The position numbers and the translations under genes were made by a program. The notes under the pieces were generated by a model that saw only the letters and a program-made list of their open reading frames with translations, was not told where the DNA came from and ran no database searches. From Paraburkholderia polaris (lineage in GTDB: Bacteria; Pseudomonadota; Gammaproteobacteria; Burkholderiales; Burkholderiaceae), in assembly GCF_012927345.1 (NCBI RefSeq), contig NZ_JABBGJ010000001.1, positions 124,001-188,000 of the forward strand: DNA of 64,000 nucleotides. Direction: 5' to 3'. The stretch's first letter is position 1, and each line of letters starts with the position of its first letter. Positions 25,003-34,600 of the stretch are shown piece by piece.

Positions 25003-27489
25003 ATGGCAAATACGACACCGCCGAATTCGCCCAGCGCTCGGTTGAAGCAGCTTGGCTTTGTGTTTCCGTTTCGCAAGAAGGGGCAAGGCAATGCGGGCTC
25101 ATCCACTGAATTTACCGATGAGCACGATTTTTACAAAGCATTGGCACAGGAACCGTCGGGCTCCTATTCGGTCAGCGGCAAGGGCATGTGGCATGGTGGA
25201 ATTCATGTTACTGAGGCCGGAGCGGGTCAATTTCTGGACCTGAAACATGGCTTGCGAAGCATTACCGAGGGCGAAGTAGTTGCCTGGCGTCTCAACCGCA
25301 CTTACCTGGTCAGCGAAATTCCTGCGCAGAACGGCAAGCCGGCGATCAGCGCACCGTACAGCACGGGGTTTGCGCTGGTACGTCACACGATGGAGTTTCC
25401 GCGAGGCACCACGCTGAAGTTTTTCACACTGTATATGCACCTGCAGGATTTGGCGGGCTATGAGAGTGATACGTCTCTGCCGAAACCTGCGTACTGGTCG
25501 ACGGAGTTCAAGGTCACTGGGTTCGCGATGGACAAGCCTCATGCCAGTCCGAACGGTCAGGTGGCGCCCGCTGGACAGCAAGGGCTAAGGGTTCGTGTGA
25601 CAAAGCACCATGGCACGATCCTCGGCATCCTGCCGCAGGGGGCACAGTTCAGCCTGAGCAAGCGTGAAGAGGACTGGGGGCAGATAAAGGATACTCACGG
25701 GGCCCAGATGTTTGCGCCTACGGTGGGCGCATATGTCAATCCGGATACGGCGATCAACGCGTGGGTTTTCCTGGGCAAGGAAAACGGCGGACCCGTTGTC
25801 GAGGAAATCATGCCGGACTCGTCGCTCGATTGCGTGGTGGTGCCGACCACGCCGGTTCACATCAATGCAGGTGACCTGATCGGTCATCTGGGTCGCTACG
25901 ACTCGTTGAGTCAGCAGACCTCAAACCGCATGGTCCACATTGAGGTGTTCTGTGACGACAGCATCAAGTCGTTTATCACGCAGGGGCAAAAGTGGATTGC
26001 CGATAACGGGGCACACGAACTGGCATGGCAGCAGCTTGGGTTACCCAAGGATCCCACGATCCTGCGTGTCGATCGGTCGACAACGTTGTACTTGGCGGCC
26101 AACCAGCCTGGCGAGAATCCAAAGCAAACCGGCGTGATTCAGGTGGCCTCGCTTGCCGAACTGGCCCGGCAGCCGGGGAACCCATCCAAGGAGGCCACGG
26201 CGGAAAGCGACGGGCAGAAACTGAACTGGTGGAAAGTCGACAGTGCGGACGCACTGGGCAACGACATCAGCGGATGGGTGCGCGAGCAGAGCTTCGCCGG
26301 TGGCAAGGTGACGCGTGAGTTTGCGCAGAAGTGGGTGGACTTCCAGACCTTGGAAGATGCGCACGACCCGACGCATACGATGTTTGCGACGACCAAAGGA
26401 TACGTCGACTATGCAAGCGGCGCGCCCGTGCCGGACGCGGGGTCGCTCGACAAACTGAGCCCGTTGATGCAGTCAATTTATCAGGCGCTGGGCCTGACGG
26501 GCGACCGTAGTCAGGCTGCGGGCCGGCTTTGCGACGCGGCGAATCATCCGTGGATCGCGTTGCGGATGTCGAGGTTGATCGTCAAGCACGAGAGTGAATG
26601 GGCTAATCCGGGCAAGTGGAAACAGCTTGTCGCAGAGATCGAAACGCAGACTGGGCCTCAGCCGCAGCACAAGGCGGAGCAGCAACGTATCGAGAAGCTT
26701 GTCTGGTGGGATGCCGTCGAGGCTGGCCCGACTGACCTGCCTGCGTCGGATGTCTTTCATATTCATCCGATCGGGTTGGTGGCAAATTTTTTTCGTGTCC
26801 CGGGCAAGATCACCGTTGAAATGCTTAGGCGCGTCTTCACACAGGCATCGACTGATCAGTTGCAGATTGTGGCGGATGAACTCAATCCCCGCCTCGGCGA
26901 CTACAAGCTTGGTTCGCCACTTCGGTTGTCGCACTTCTTTGCCCAAATCCGGCAAGAGGCGGGCACCAGTCTTAACACGTCGGAGAACCTCAACTATCGG
27001 TCGGACGTGTTGTCACAGAAGTTTTCGTATTTCTCAGCACATACGAGCGAAGCTGAGTTGTACGGAAAAACCGCGTCGCACGCGGCGCAGCCAGAACCTA
27101 TTGCAAACCGTGCCTACGCACACAAAATCGGAAATGGTTCTGTGGAGAGTGGCGATGGTTGGCGGTACAGAGGCAGAGGGTTCAAGCAACTTACTGGAAG
27201 AGCCAACTATGGTGGCTTCCAGAGTTTCTATCCTACTTTGTGGGCTGGCGATGATGTCAATTTTATCGCTAACCCTGACTTGGTATCAGAAATGCGGTAT
27301 GCGGTTCGTTCGGCGATCTATTTCTGGATTGCCAATCATCTGCCGGAGATCGCAGACACGGGACACACAGACAACGTAGTCGATCAGATAACGGCGGTTA
27401 TTAATCTTCACACGGACAGCTACGGCGCTCGGAAAAACAACTTTCACGCCATATGGAACACCGGAATTTTCAGGGAGGTTGGCCAATGA
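25003..27489 (+). CDS. T6SS peptidoglycan-targeting effector with M23-like and GH19-like regions
   Basis: An 828-residue protein placed directly after vgrG. The N-terminal region (about 55-350) resembles M23 endopeptidase domains: MWHGGIHVTE, SITEGEVVAWRL and FFTLYMHLQDL. A middle region contains SH3-like segments (GWVREQSFAGGKVTREFAQKW). The C-terminal part (about 610-828) is GH19 lysozyme/chitinase-like: AQIRQEAGTSL with candidate catalytic Glu651, SENLNYRSDVLSQKF, and GDGWRYRGRGFKQLTGRANY. There is no signal peptide, as expected for T6SS cargo. It probably cuts the cell wall of rivals in their periplasm. Its stop overlaps the start of a secreted immunity protein by 4 bases. Activity of the M23-like part is uncertain, because not all metal ligands are obvious. 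Confidence 0.82.
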   Translation: MANTTPPNSPSARLKQLGFVFPFRKKGQGNAGSSTEFTDEHDFYKALAQEPSGSYSVSGKGMWHGGIHVTEAGAGQFLDLKHGLRSITEGEVVAWRLNRTYLVSEIPAQNGKPAISAPYSTGFALVRHTMEFPRGTTLKFFTLYMHLQDLAGYESDTSLPKPAYWSTEFKVTGFAMDKPHASPNGQVAPAGQQGLRVRVTKHHGTILGILPQGAQFSLSKREEDWGQIKDTHGAQMFAPTVGAYVNPDTAINAWVFLGKENGGPVVEEIMPDSSLDCVVVPTTPVHINAGDLIGHLGRYDSLSQQTSNRMVHIEVFCDDSIKSFITQGQKWIADNGAHELAWQQLGLPKDPTILRVDRSTTLYLAANQPGENPKQTGVIQVASLAELARQPGNPSKEATAESDGQKLNWWKVDSADALGNDISGWVREQSFAGGKVTREFAQKWVDFQTLEDAHDPTHTMFATTKGYVDYASGAPVPDAGSLDKLSPLMQSIYQALGLTGDRSQAAGRLCDAANHPWIALRMSRLIVKHESEWANPGKWKQLVAEIETQTGPQPQHKAEQQRIEKLVWWDAVEAGPTDLPASDVFHIHPIGLVANFFRVPGKITVEMLRRVFTQASTDQLQIVADELNPRLGDYKLGSPLRLSHFFAQIRQEAGTSLNTSENLNYRSDVLSQKFSYFSAHTSEAELYGKTASHAAQPEPIANRAYAHKIGNGSVESGDGWRYRGRGFKQLTGRANYGGFQSFYPTLWAGDDVNFIANPDLVSEMRYAVRSAIYFWIANHLPEIADTGHTDNVVDQITAVINLHTDSYGARKNNFHAIWNTGIFREVGQ

Positions 27490-28031
27490 GAAAACATGTT
27501 CTAACAACTGTTGTGCGAATGTTAATCCTGAGTTTGACTCTCGCCCTGTTTTGGTCCGGTATATCGAGCGCCGCCGAACAGCAGAGCTACCGAATCCCAT
27601 TTTTGGGTGGTGGGGCGAGCATAGAGTTCCGTTCGGAGCAGAGCCAGGATGGAGATGGGGTAGGCGCATATATAACAGGTGTTGCAGAAACAGGGGGTGT
27701 TTTCGTTGATTTGTATGAGGCAGAGGGCGGGGCTACTCCGGAAATCAAGAGCGTATTCGTGAATGGAAAAAAACCGAAGAAACTTTTCATCATAGTAGCC
27801 TGGCCCTCTGACAGTCCATCGATAGGAACCGGGGGAAGCATTTATCAGGTGTTTGCCTACGACGAACGGATCGAGAAACGCGGGGCGTTGGCGAAGTTGC
27901 GGCGGGATACCGGACTGACCAAACGCTTCGGCGTTGGCTTCGATGGTACGCGCGAAGGACAGTCAGTAACTTACAGATATAGGAACGCATCAGCTGTAAA
28001 GCGTCAGCTCCTTGAATGGGGCTACATATGA
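27486..28031 (+). CDS. Periplasmic immunity protein to the GH19 effector (paralogue of the gene at 29524)
   Basis: A 181-residue protein with a Sec signal peptide (MRKHVLTTVVRMLILSLTLA, cleavage after about residue 30) and a beta-rich mature domain. The ATG overlaps the effector stop (ATGA), the classic arrangement of a T6SS effector-immunity pair. The mature part shares a pattern with the protein at 29524: LFIIVAWP...SIYQVFAY against LFAIVSWA...TLYQVYAY, and RYRNASAVKRQLLEW against LYKTAADVKRALSNF. Export to the periplasm agrees with a peptidoglycan-active toxin. No family name is known to me. Confidence 0.75.
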   Translation: MRKHVLTTVVRMLILSLTLALFWSGISSAAEQQSYRIPFLGGGASIEFRSEQSQDGDGVGAYITGVAETGGVFVDLYEAEGGATPEIKSVFVNGKKPKKLFIIVAWPSDSPSIGTGGSIYQVFAYDERIEKRGALAKLRRDTGLTKRFGVGFDGTREGQSVTYRYRNASAVKRQLLEWGYI

Positions 28032-28464
28032 GCTTTGCAACTCCCGCGCCAAAAATAGCATGGATTCAAGATCATTTGATCGTGAATGACTCTGCCTATG
28101 GAGAGCCCTGTTTTGGCACAAACGAACAACCTGGCAAAGACTTCCGCGGTCGTGGCCCGCGTCAGTTGACTCATTACGAATCCTACAGACGCTGTGCGCA
28201 GACGATTGGGTATCCTATTGATAGTCAGCCAGAACTTGTTGAAAATAACCCGCTGGTTATTATAGAAACTGGATTATGGTTCTGGAATGACAGAGGAATT
28301 GGTTCGATTGCCGATAATCCGACTGCCATCGGTGACGAGGGGTTAAGAAGGTCACCCGTCCGATAAATTCGGGATACAAAAATCTTCCAGAACGGCAGCA
28401 GTTCAAAAGAGAAATTTCTTCCATATTTAATCAAGATTTTTCGTCGGGATGTACTGATGACTAA
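28028..28464 (+). pseudogene. Frameshifted orphan GH19-type effector C-terminus
   Basis: The frame from ATG 28028 (overlapping the previous stop) encodes a lysozyme/chitinase-like tail: KIAWIQDHLIVNDSAYGEPC, then FRGRGPRQLTHYESYRRCA and VENNPLVIIETGLWFWNDRG. It stops early at 28366. From a GGGG run at 28339-28342 the neighbouring frame continues sensibly (VKKVTRPINSGYKNLPERQQ to CTDD, stop 28464). Restoring one G would join both parts into a normal GH19-like C-terminus. It lacks the N-terminal delivery region of the intact effector, so it is a displaced toxin tip, as in Rhs and other polymorphic-toxin loci. It overlaps the following gene by 8 bases. Confidence 0.75.
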
Positions 28465-29251
28465 GCACTGGCCTTTTATGTCGATCGTTTTTATAAGTGG
28501 TTCGGTGTGTGCGGAGAGTACATGTGCCGATATCCATGGCCGGCAAAGTTATTTGCCGCTAAGCATAAAGAATGGAACTATCTGCTTTGTTCAGGAGCCG
28601 GTCTTGGACCCTAAGGCCAGGGCGCCGATCGGTGCCGATGCGATTTCTTTATATTATATTTACAATGGAAATGTCCCCGTGAAGGCGGAAGGGCGGGGTC
28701 TTCTTTATGAAGATACACCCGGTGAAATTGTTGACGCATTTTCATCGAGTGTTGGTCGCGATCATCAAGAAAAAATATTCGTGATCCATTCCATGGAGAT
28801 ACGAGAATCTCTCGTGGAGCCAAATTCGTCTGGTAAATTTTATTCGGTTTCCGTCTTTGACGCGATGGAAAACGCCCTGCAGCGGGATGAGCACGCTTCT
28901 AATTGGTTCGGGGCCGACTACAGCTGGCTATCAGACGGGCAAAGGGTAACGTATAAATTTCCTTATCAGTCAAGAAATGACGTTCGGCAGGCAATAGATT
29001 CTCCTTTCGCCTCGCTGATGAGTAGGGAGCAACCTATCCCTGTCAGATTGAAAAGTAAAAGCTATCTGTTTGAAGGCCCTAATGTTAAAGATAAGACAAG
29101 GAAATACCTGGTCGGAGGGGACCGAGCCATCGTTGACAAAGTTACAGCGGGATGGTGCCAGGTTCACTACTCCGGAGGCGCGAAACCACTAGAGATGTGG
29201 TTAATGTGTAGTGCACTTGATATTGATGCGCAGGAAAAAAAGATAGATTAG
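28457..29251 (+). CDS. Putative periplasmic immunity protein of the orphan effector tip
   Basis: A 264-residue protein with a short signal peptide (HWPFMSIVFISGSVCAES, cleavage near residue 19). The mature domain has cysteines near its start and end. Its last 70 residues (PIPVRLKSKSYLFEGPNVKD, then GWCQVHYSGGAKPLEMWLMC) resemble an SH3-like or DUF1795-like beta domain. Its start lies inside the end of the frameshifted effector tip, so it is probably the cognate immunity gene, kept while the toxin decayed. The DNA is AT-richer than the T6SS core. Confidence 0.65.
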   Translation: MTKHWPFMSIVFISGSVCAESTCADIHGRQSYLPLSIKNGTICFVQEPVLDPKARAPIGADAISLYYIYNGNVPVKAEGRGLLYEDTPGEIVDAFSSSVGRDHQEKIFVIHSMEIRESLVEPNSSGKFYSVSVFDAMENALQRDEHASNWFGADYSWLSDGQRVTYKFPYQSRNDVRQAIDSPFASLMSREQPIPVRLKSKSYLFEGPNVKDKTRKYLVGGDRAIVDKVTAGWCQVHYSGGAKPLEMWLMCSALDIDAQEKKID

Positions 29252-29523
29252 TGACTGATGTTATATGAGATTCACGCAAGAGCTTTACGTTCAGGGGCGA
29301 AGCTGATGCCCTGATTGCATCGCCATCGATCAACGGTCTAAATAATAGCGTTTTCACCAATAATTTGGAGTTGTAAAGGACTGTTGCGTGGATGCCAGTA
29401 GTGTTCGTGCCGTTACGAGAAAGGGTGGCGATGGTGATAATGGGTATTCAAACACAAAAAATCGCATTTAACGACGTTGACCGCTTGTTGGTTTCCCACT
29501 TGACGAGGCGCAGCGTGTTTTTC
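29252..29523 (+). other. Gap with possible second effector remnant
   Basis: A 272-base gap between immunity genes. One frame stays open from 29269 to a stop at 29374-29376 and reads sensibly near its end (GEADALIASPSINGLNNSVF), but it has no start codon. It may be the last residues of another displaced effector whose immunity protein is the next gene. The remainder carries no signal that I recognise. Confidence 0.3.
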
Positions 29524-30066
29524 ATGAAATTAATAATTGTTTATTTCATTATTTTTTCTTTAAGTGCCATCTTCTTTGCTTCTGATGCGCGGGCGAAATG
29601 CCATGCGGCTCAAAACGATCGCAACATATTTAAGGCGTCGCAGATATCAAAAAATTCTGTTGTTGCCATTGAGAGGAGAGATGGTGACTATCCTATCGTC
29701 TTGGTCGTGTACAACCTGGTTGATAGCGGGTTATGCAAAAAGTCAGAGTTTGCTAGATACTCGATAGAAGGATCTGTCCCGACGGTTGAATCTCTATTTT
29801 TTTACAAACTAGATGGAGAAATCAATCTCTTTGCGATCGTCTCGTGGGCTATAAACAACCGAGGTGAGGGTGCATACGGGACGCTTTACCAAGTCTATGC
29901 TTACAGGAAAAGCAATGATGGTTCTTTGAAAGAGAACAAGAAAATTGCCGAAGATAATGAGCTGACGGGTATAGACGGCTACGATAATTGGCGACAGTCA
30001 AAGTTTCTATATAAGACTGCCGCCGATGTGAAACGCGCTTTATCTAATTTCCATGGCCGCAATTAA
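29524..30066 (+). CDS. Periplasmic immunity-like protein, paralogue of the one at 27486
   Basis: A 180-residue protein with a strong signal peptide (MKLIIVYFIIFSLSAIFFAS, cleavage near DARA). It shares the central and C-terminal pattern of the immunity protein at 27486, including (T/S)(L/I)YQV(Y/F)AY and VKR(A/Q)L near the end, and has a similar mature length. The ATG at 29524 is chosen for the signal peptide; the longer frame to 29392 adds an unlikely charged extension. It has no intact cognate toxin in the window, so it may protect against a rival's effector variant. Confidence 0.65.
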   Translation: MKLIIVYFIIFSLSAIFFASDARAKCHAAQNDRNIFKASQISKNSVVAIERRDGDYPIVLVVYNLVDSGLCKKSEFARYSIEGSVPTVESLFFYKLDGEINLFAIVSWAINNRGEGAYGTLYQVYAYRKSNDGSLKENKKIAEDNELTGIDGYDNWRQSKFLYKTAADVKRALSNFHGRN

Positions 30067-30118
30067 TTACAGGGATGCGTCATCAAATTCAAGATCAACT
30101 TCTCCTGAGCACTTTGTA

Positions 30119-30376
30119 ATGAAGAACCTAGCCTACGAAGGCGACAGCACGATCCACCGCGGAAAGATCCTCAGCGGTTCCGACCGCATCAAGATCAAAG
30201 GTCGCCGGGCGGCGCGGATTGGCGACATCGTGTCGTGCCCTATCCACGGCGACGACAAAATTGTCAAGGGCGGCGAGAGCATGACAGACGCCAGCGTGCC
30301 AGTTTCACGGGACGGTGATCGAACCCAACGCGGCAGCGTCCTCATCGCTACGTCAGCCCGAGCGACGGTCCAATAG
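30119..30376 (+). CDS. PAAR-domain spike tip protein
   Basis: An 85-residue PAAR protein that caps the VgrG trimer with a sharp cone. Typical features are GDSTIHRGKILSGSDRIKIK, RRAARIGDIVSCPIHGDDKI (the P-C/H metal-binding region) and ASVPVSRDGDRTQRGSVLIA. The start at ATG 30119 gives the usual family length. A frame starting at 30053 would overlap the immunity gene and add 22 polar residues without homology. The next gene begins immediately after the stop. Confidence 0.88.
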   Translation: MKNLAYEGDSTIHRGKILSGSDRIKIKGRRAARIGDIVSCPIHGDDKIVKGGESMTDASVPVSRDGDRTQRGSVLIATSARATVQ

Positions 30377-31621
30377 ATGCCAATTGACTTTGGAAGGGTG
30401 CCACCACGGGTCGCGGTGCCGGAACCTCCTCGACCGTCAAAGCTTCTCTGGGCTGTCCTGCTCGGTGTGGTTATGTGCCTGGGCGCTGCGCTGGCGATAT
30501 TTGTGTGGCCCGCGGGAAGGCCGACGAACACCGTTTGGTTCTGGTTCTGCGTCATCGGCTATCCGTTGCTCGCATGCGCACTCCTGCTGTGTTGCTGTCT
30601 CGGATATGTGTACGGACGACGCAGCGGAGCCATAGCGAACAATCGCATTAGCGACAATGAGGAATTGAAATGCCATACGCTGGCCAGCGTGCCTCTCGCG
30701 GTGCTCGGACATGCCTGGTGTTTTTCCTGCGACGATCAGGAGAACGACATCGAGGGACTGCTCAACGGCACGGTGAAGATGGACACTCGATCCAGCCGCG
30801 CAGTGCCGGGGCTCGATGTCAAGGCACGGTGGCTGGAAATCACTGATAAGCCGTTCTACGCTGGAAATGAACTCACCGAGTACGCGCGTCATCGGCTGGT
30901 GTCCGACTGGCTTCTGAACAGGTTAATCGACAGGATTGCTACAGAACTGGCCGCGCTTCCTGGTCGCACCGCCGTGCAGGTCGATCTGCGCATACGCTCG
31001 GAAATGGAACTGACGGACGTGCGCTCCCGCTTGCAGGAGCAGATTTCAACCAGGGTGCCGGCTCTACGAGTGACGGTCAATGCGAGTGGAGAGCACTTAT
31101 CGCTCTTTCAGGCGGACGCGTGGCATGACCGTCTGAAGCCGGACGAGGCGCATTTGCTGATAGCGATCCAGTTGCGTAGAGCGGTCAGCGAACGGTTGCG
31201 GGAGGGCGTCGCCGAGACGGGCGTTGCGCTGCTGCTGGGCGACCCTCGCATTGTCCGGAACATGCCTGCAAACGGGACGTCGCCACGTTTGCATCGCCCG
31301 GCTATCGGAGCGTCAGACGCGGTGAGCAAGCCACTCGAACTTGCCGCGCGTTGGGGGCAGGCTGAATCAACTGACATCAAAACGATATGGAGTCACGGCC
31401 TCTCGGAAGAGCTCGTGCGTTCGGTTAGGTCATCGCCTCAACTCAACGAGCAGACGCAATGGATTGATCTCGGGGCAACGGTTGGAACATGCGACGGCGC
31501 GGGTGCCTGGCTTGCGGCCGCACTCGCTGCGGAACATGCGTCAGTCACAGGCGATCCTCAACTCGTCCTCACTCAAGAAGGTAGCGACATGATCGCCCTC
31601 GTGTGCAGAAAGCAACTATGA
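30377..31621 (+). CDS. T6SS-linked two-helix membrane protein of unknown function
   Basis: A 414-residue protein that starts right after the PAAR stop and overlaps tssM by 4 bases, so it is translated with the secretion genes. Two adjacent membrane helices lie near the N-terminus (LLWAVLLGVVMCLGAALAIF at about 23-42, and FWFCVIGYPLLACALLLCCC at about 55-74). A long soluble domain follows, without a motif that I know. It contains LPGRTAVQVDLRIRSEMELT and ends with WIDLGATVGTCDGAGAWLAAA. Similar proteins appear before tssM in other Burkholderiales T6SS loci, so it may be an accessory of the TssJLM complex. That role is inferred from position only. Confidence 0.75.
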   Translation: MPIDFGRVPPRVAVPEPPRPSKLLWAVLLGVVMCLGAALAIFVWPAGRPTNTVWFWFCVIGYPLLACALLLCCCLGYVYGRRSGAIANNRISDNEELKCHTLASVPLAVLGHAWCFSCDDQENDIEGLLNGTVKMDTRSSRAVPGLDVKARWLEITDKPFYAGNELTEYARHRLVSDWLLNRLIDRIATELAALPGRTAVQVDLRIRSEMELTDVRSRLQEQISTRVPALRVTVNASGEHLSLFQADAWHDRLKPDEAHLLIAIQLRRAVSERLREGVAETGVALLLGDPRIVRNMPANGTSPRLHRPAIGASDAVSKPLELAARWGQAESTDIKTIWSHGLSEELVRSVRSSPQLNEQTQWIDLGATVGTCDGAGAWLAAALAAEHASVTGDPQLVLTQEGSDMIALVCRKQL

Positions 31622-34600
31622 ATGAATACAAGCCACAGCCTGTGCCGATCTTCATCGGTATCGCAAATGCCATTGTTTTCCTTGCGCTGGGCATTGCCGT
31701 TTGGGTCGAGGGTGCCGGACGGGGATGGTCGCTCGATACACGGATCATCATCGAGTTGGTTCTGGTAGCGTGCTGGCTTGTATCAATCATTCTCGTGAAG
31801 TACTTCGAGGCTGTCGTGTTGTGGATCGCTTCGATGCGGGCAGTGAGGTGGCTCGCGCAGTACGATCGGAAACGGCAAGCTCACGGTGTCGCTGGACAAA
31901 TCACGCCGTCGCAAGAAGGGGATTTGGGGCGGCTTGATGCCCTGCGCAATGTGCTTCGCGAGCGTCACGGGTGGCGCTGGCAACATCGGGATCGGCGGGT
32001 TGTGATCGCTGGGGATGAGTCGATCGTCAAGCGCCTTGCACCTGGCCTCGTGCGCCGCGGTTACACTATCTCGGGCAACACTGTCCTGCTCTACGCGAAA
32101 CAGACCGGCGACCAGTTGGATACCGCCTGGCTCGACCAGATTCGCCGGCTGCGGCGTCAGCGTCCCGCCGATGCGATCGTGGCTGTGGTCGAGGCGCGGA
32201 CCGCCGGCAAGCAACCGTTCGATGGCGAAAGCCTCGCCCAGCGCCTGGTCCGCCACGCCCGTGCACTGCGCTGGGCTGCGCCGGCCTATCTGCTGAACGC
32301 CACGGACTTCGACATCGACAGCACCAGCCTAGACGAAGTAATCGGCTGCACATGGTCAAACGCGCGGACCCGCCCGGACGACATCAATGGCTCATTGCGT
32401 GCGCTTTCGACCGATCTCGCCGATGCCGGTGTCGTGCGTCTTATGAATAATCCGTCAGACCGGTATGCGGGCGAGCTGTCCCATCACATCTCGCAACACG
32501 AGCAGTCATTGTCCGACCTGGTCGTGCAGATTGGCCAGTCGCGCATCTGGCGCAGTGCCGTACATGGCTTGCTCTTTGCGCCCCTGTCCAAGGAGCGTAC
32601 TGCAACGGCTTCTGAAGCTCCACCGGGTGAGGGCGGAACGGCGCAAGCTGAGACCGCTGCCGTCGCACAGGGCCACGCTGAGGAACAGGACATCCCCCGT
32701 GGCGTCTGGCAGACGATCGCCGAGCATAGCCGCCGCATCCACGGCCGCCGCGTCGGCTTCTCCCTCTCGACTACCGCTGCATGGATAGCAACTGCACTCG
32801 TCGGACTATGGATCGCCGGCACCATGCTTTCGGGATTCACAAACAGGTCGACGATCCAGGCAGACGTTGACACCGCGACGAAACTCTCGACCTTACGGGA
32901 CCCCACGCAAGCCGCGCTCACCCTCGACACCCTGCAAAAGCAGATCGACACCCTCGAAGTCCATCAGCACGACGGCGCACCGTGGCACACCCGCTTCGGC
33001 CTGAACCGCGACGCGGCGCTTTTCGCAGCGCTGTGGCCGAGCTATGAGAACGCGGCCGCTCGAACTGTCGTCGCTCCGATCCGCACGAGGCTCGAGGAAC
33101 GGCTGCGACAACTCGGATCGCTTTCGGATGCGGAAATTGCAAGCGGAGGGGATGCACAGATCAAGTCAGCGTACGACACGCTAAAGACGTACCTGATGCT
33201 CGCAAAGCCTGACCACGCCGACCCGAAATTCCTCACTCCGCAACTCATCGCGACCGCCGCGCCTGAGCGACCGATCAATTCAACCCTGAGCGAGGGCACG
33301 TGGCAGGATTTGCGCCAGCGCCTGCTCGCGTTCTACGCGAACCACCTCGGGCAACGCGTCGCGGCCAACGGCTTGGCGCTTGCGATCATTCCGGACGCGG
33401 GACTTGTCAACGCAACACGTCAGACGGTGATTGGCGTGCGCGGCATCCAGAACTCGACCGATACGATCTATCAGCAGATCCTCGAGGAGGCAAAGCCGAA
33501 GTATCCGCCGGTATCGCTCGCCACACTGCTCGGCGACACCAGCAGCCGGGGCCTCTTCAACACAACGGCCACCCTACCTGGCGTTTTCACGCGCGCGGCC
33601 TGGGACGAGCGCATCTCAAAGGCCATCGACGAGGCCAGCGAACAGCGCACCGTTACGGGCGACTGGGTGCTGTCAGACTCCCCGAAGGAAGGCCCTTTGG
33701 GGCGCGCACCTAAGCAAGCTTTACTTGGGGGCACCCGAACCAGCACAACCCCAACCCCATCTCTGAAAGCCGAACTGCAACAGCGCTACTTCGACGACTA
33801 CGCCCGCGCATGGGAGCAGTTCCTCAACAGCATCCGCTGGCAACCCGCCTCGACGCTTTCGGGCACCGTCGACCAGTTAACGCTGCTGGCCGACCCACAG
33901 CGTTCACCGCTCGCATCGCTCATGAACGTCGTCGTCTATCAGGCTGGCGCAGGCGCAACCACTCAGTCTCTGTCCGACACGCTGATCAACAAGGCACAGC
34001 AACTGGTCGGCGCCACCGGATCCTCCGAGGGTGCAAAGGACCCATCGAAGGCAACCCAGCCGCAGAACACCGCACCGCTCGCCTCCGCATTCGGCCCGCT
34101 CCTGCGCCTGGCGGGCAGCGATCTGGCTGGACCCGCCAACACCAGCGGCAACGCCACGGCCGCAACACAAGCGGCCGCCACGAGCGAACTCAGCGTGCCA
34201 CGCTACATGGAACGCGTAACCGCGATGCGCCTCAGGCTACAGCAGATCATGATAGGCAATGATCCGGACGCAATGTCACGCGCGGCAGCCCAGGCCGTAC
34301 TGCAGGGCAAAACCTCCGACATCGCCGACAGCCGCGACTACGCAAGCCGGGTGGCCGCGAGCCTCGGCCAGCAATGGGCGGGTTTCGGTGACCTGTTCCA
34401 GCAGCCGCTCGACCAGACGTGGCAGGTCGTGCTACAGCCGGCGGCATCGAGCCTGAACGACACCTGGCGCAGCGGCATTCTCGCCGACTGGAACCGGAAT
34501 TTCGGCGGCCGCTACCCGTTCGCCGACTCCGACAACGACGCATCACTGCCGGAAATGGCCCGCTTCATGCGCCCCGACAGTGGCGTGATTAGCCAGTTCG

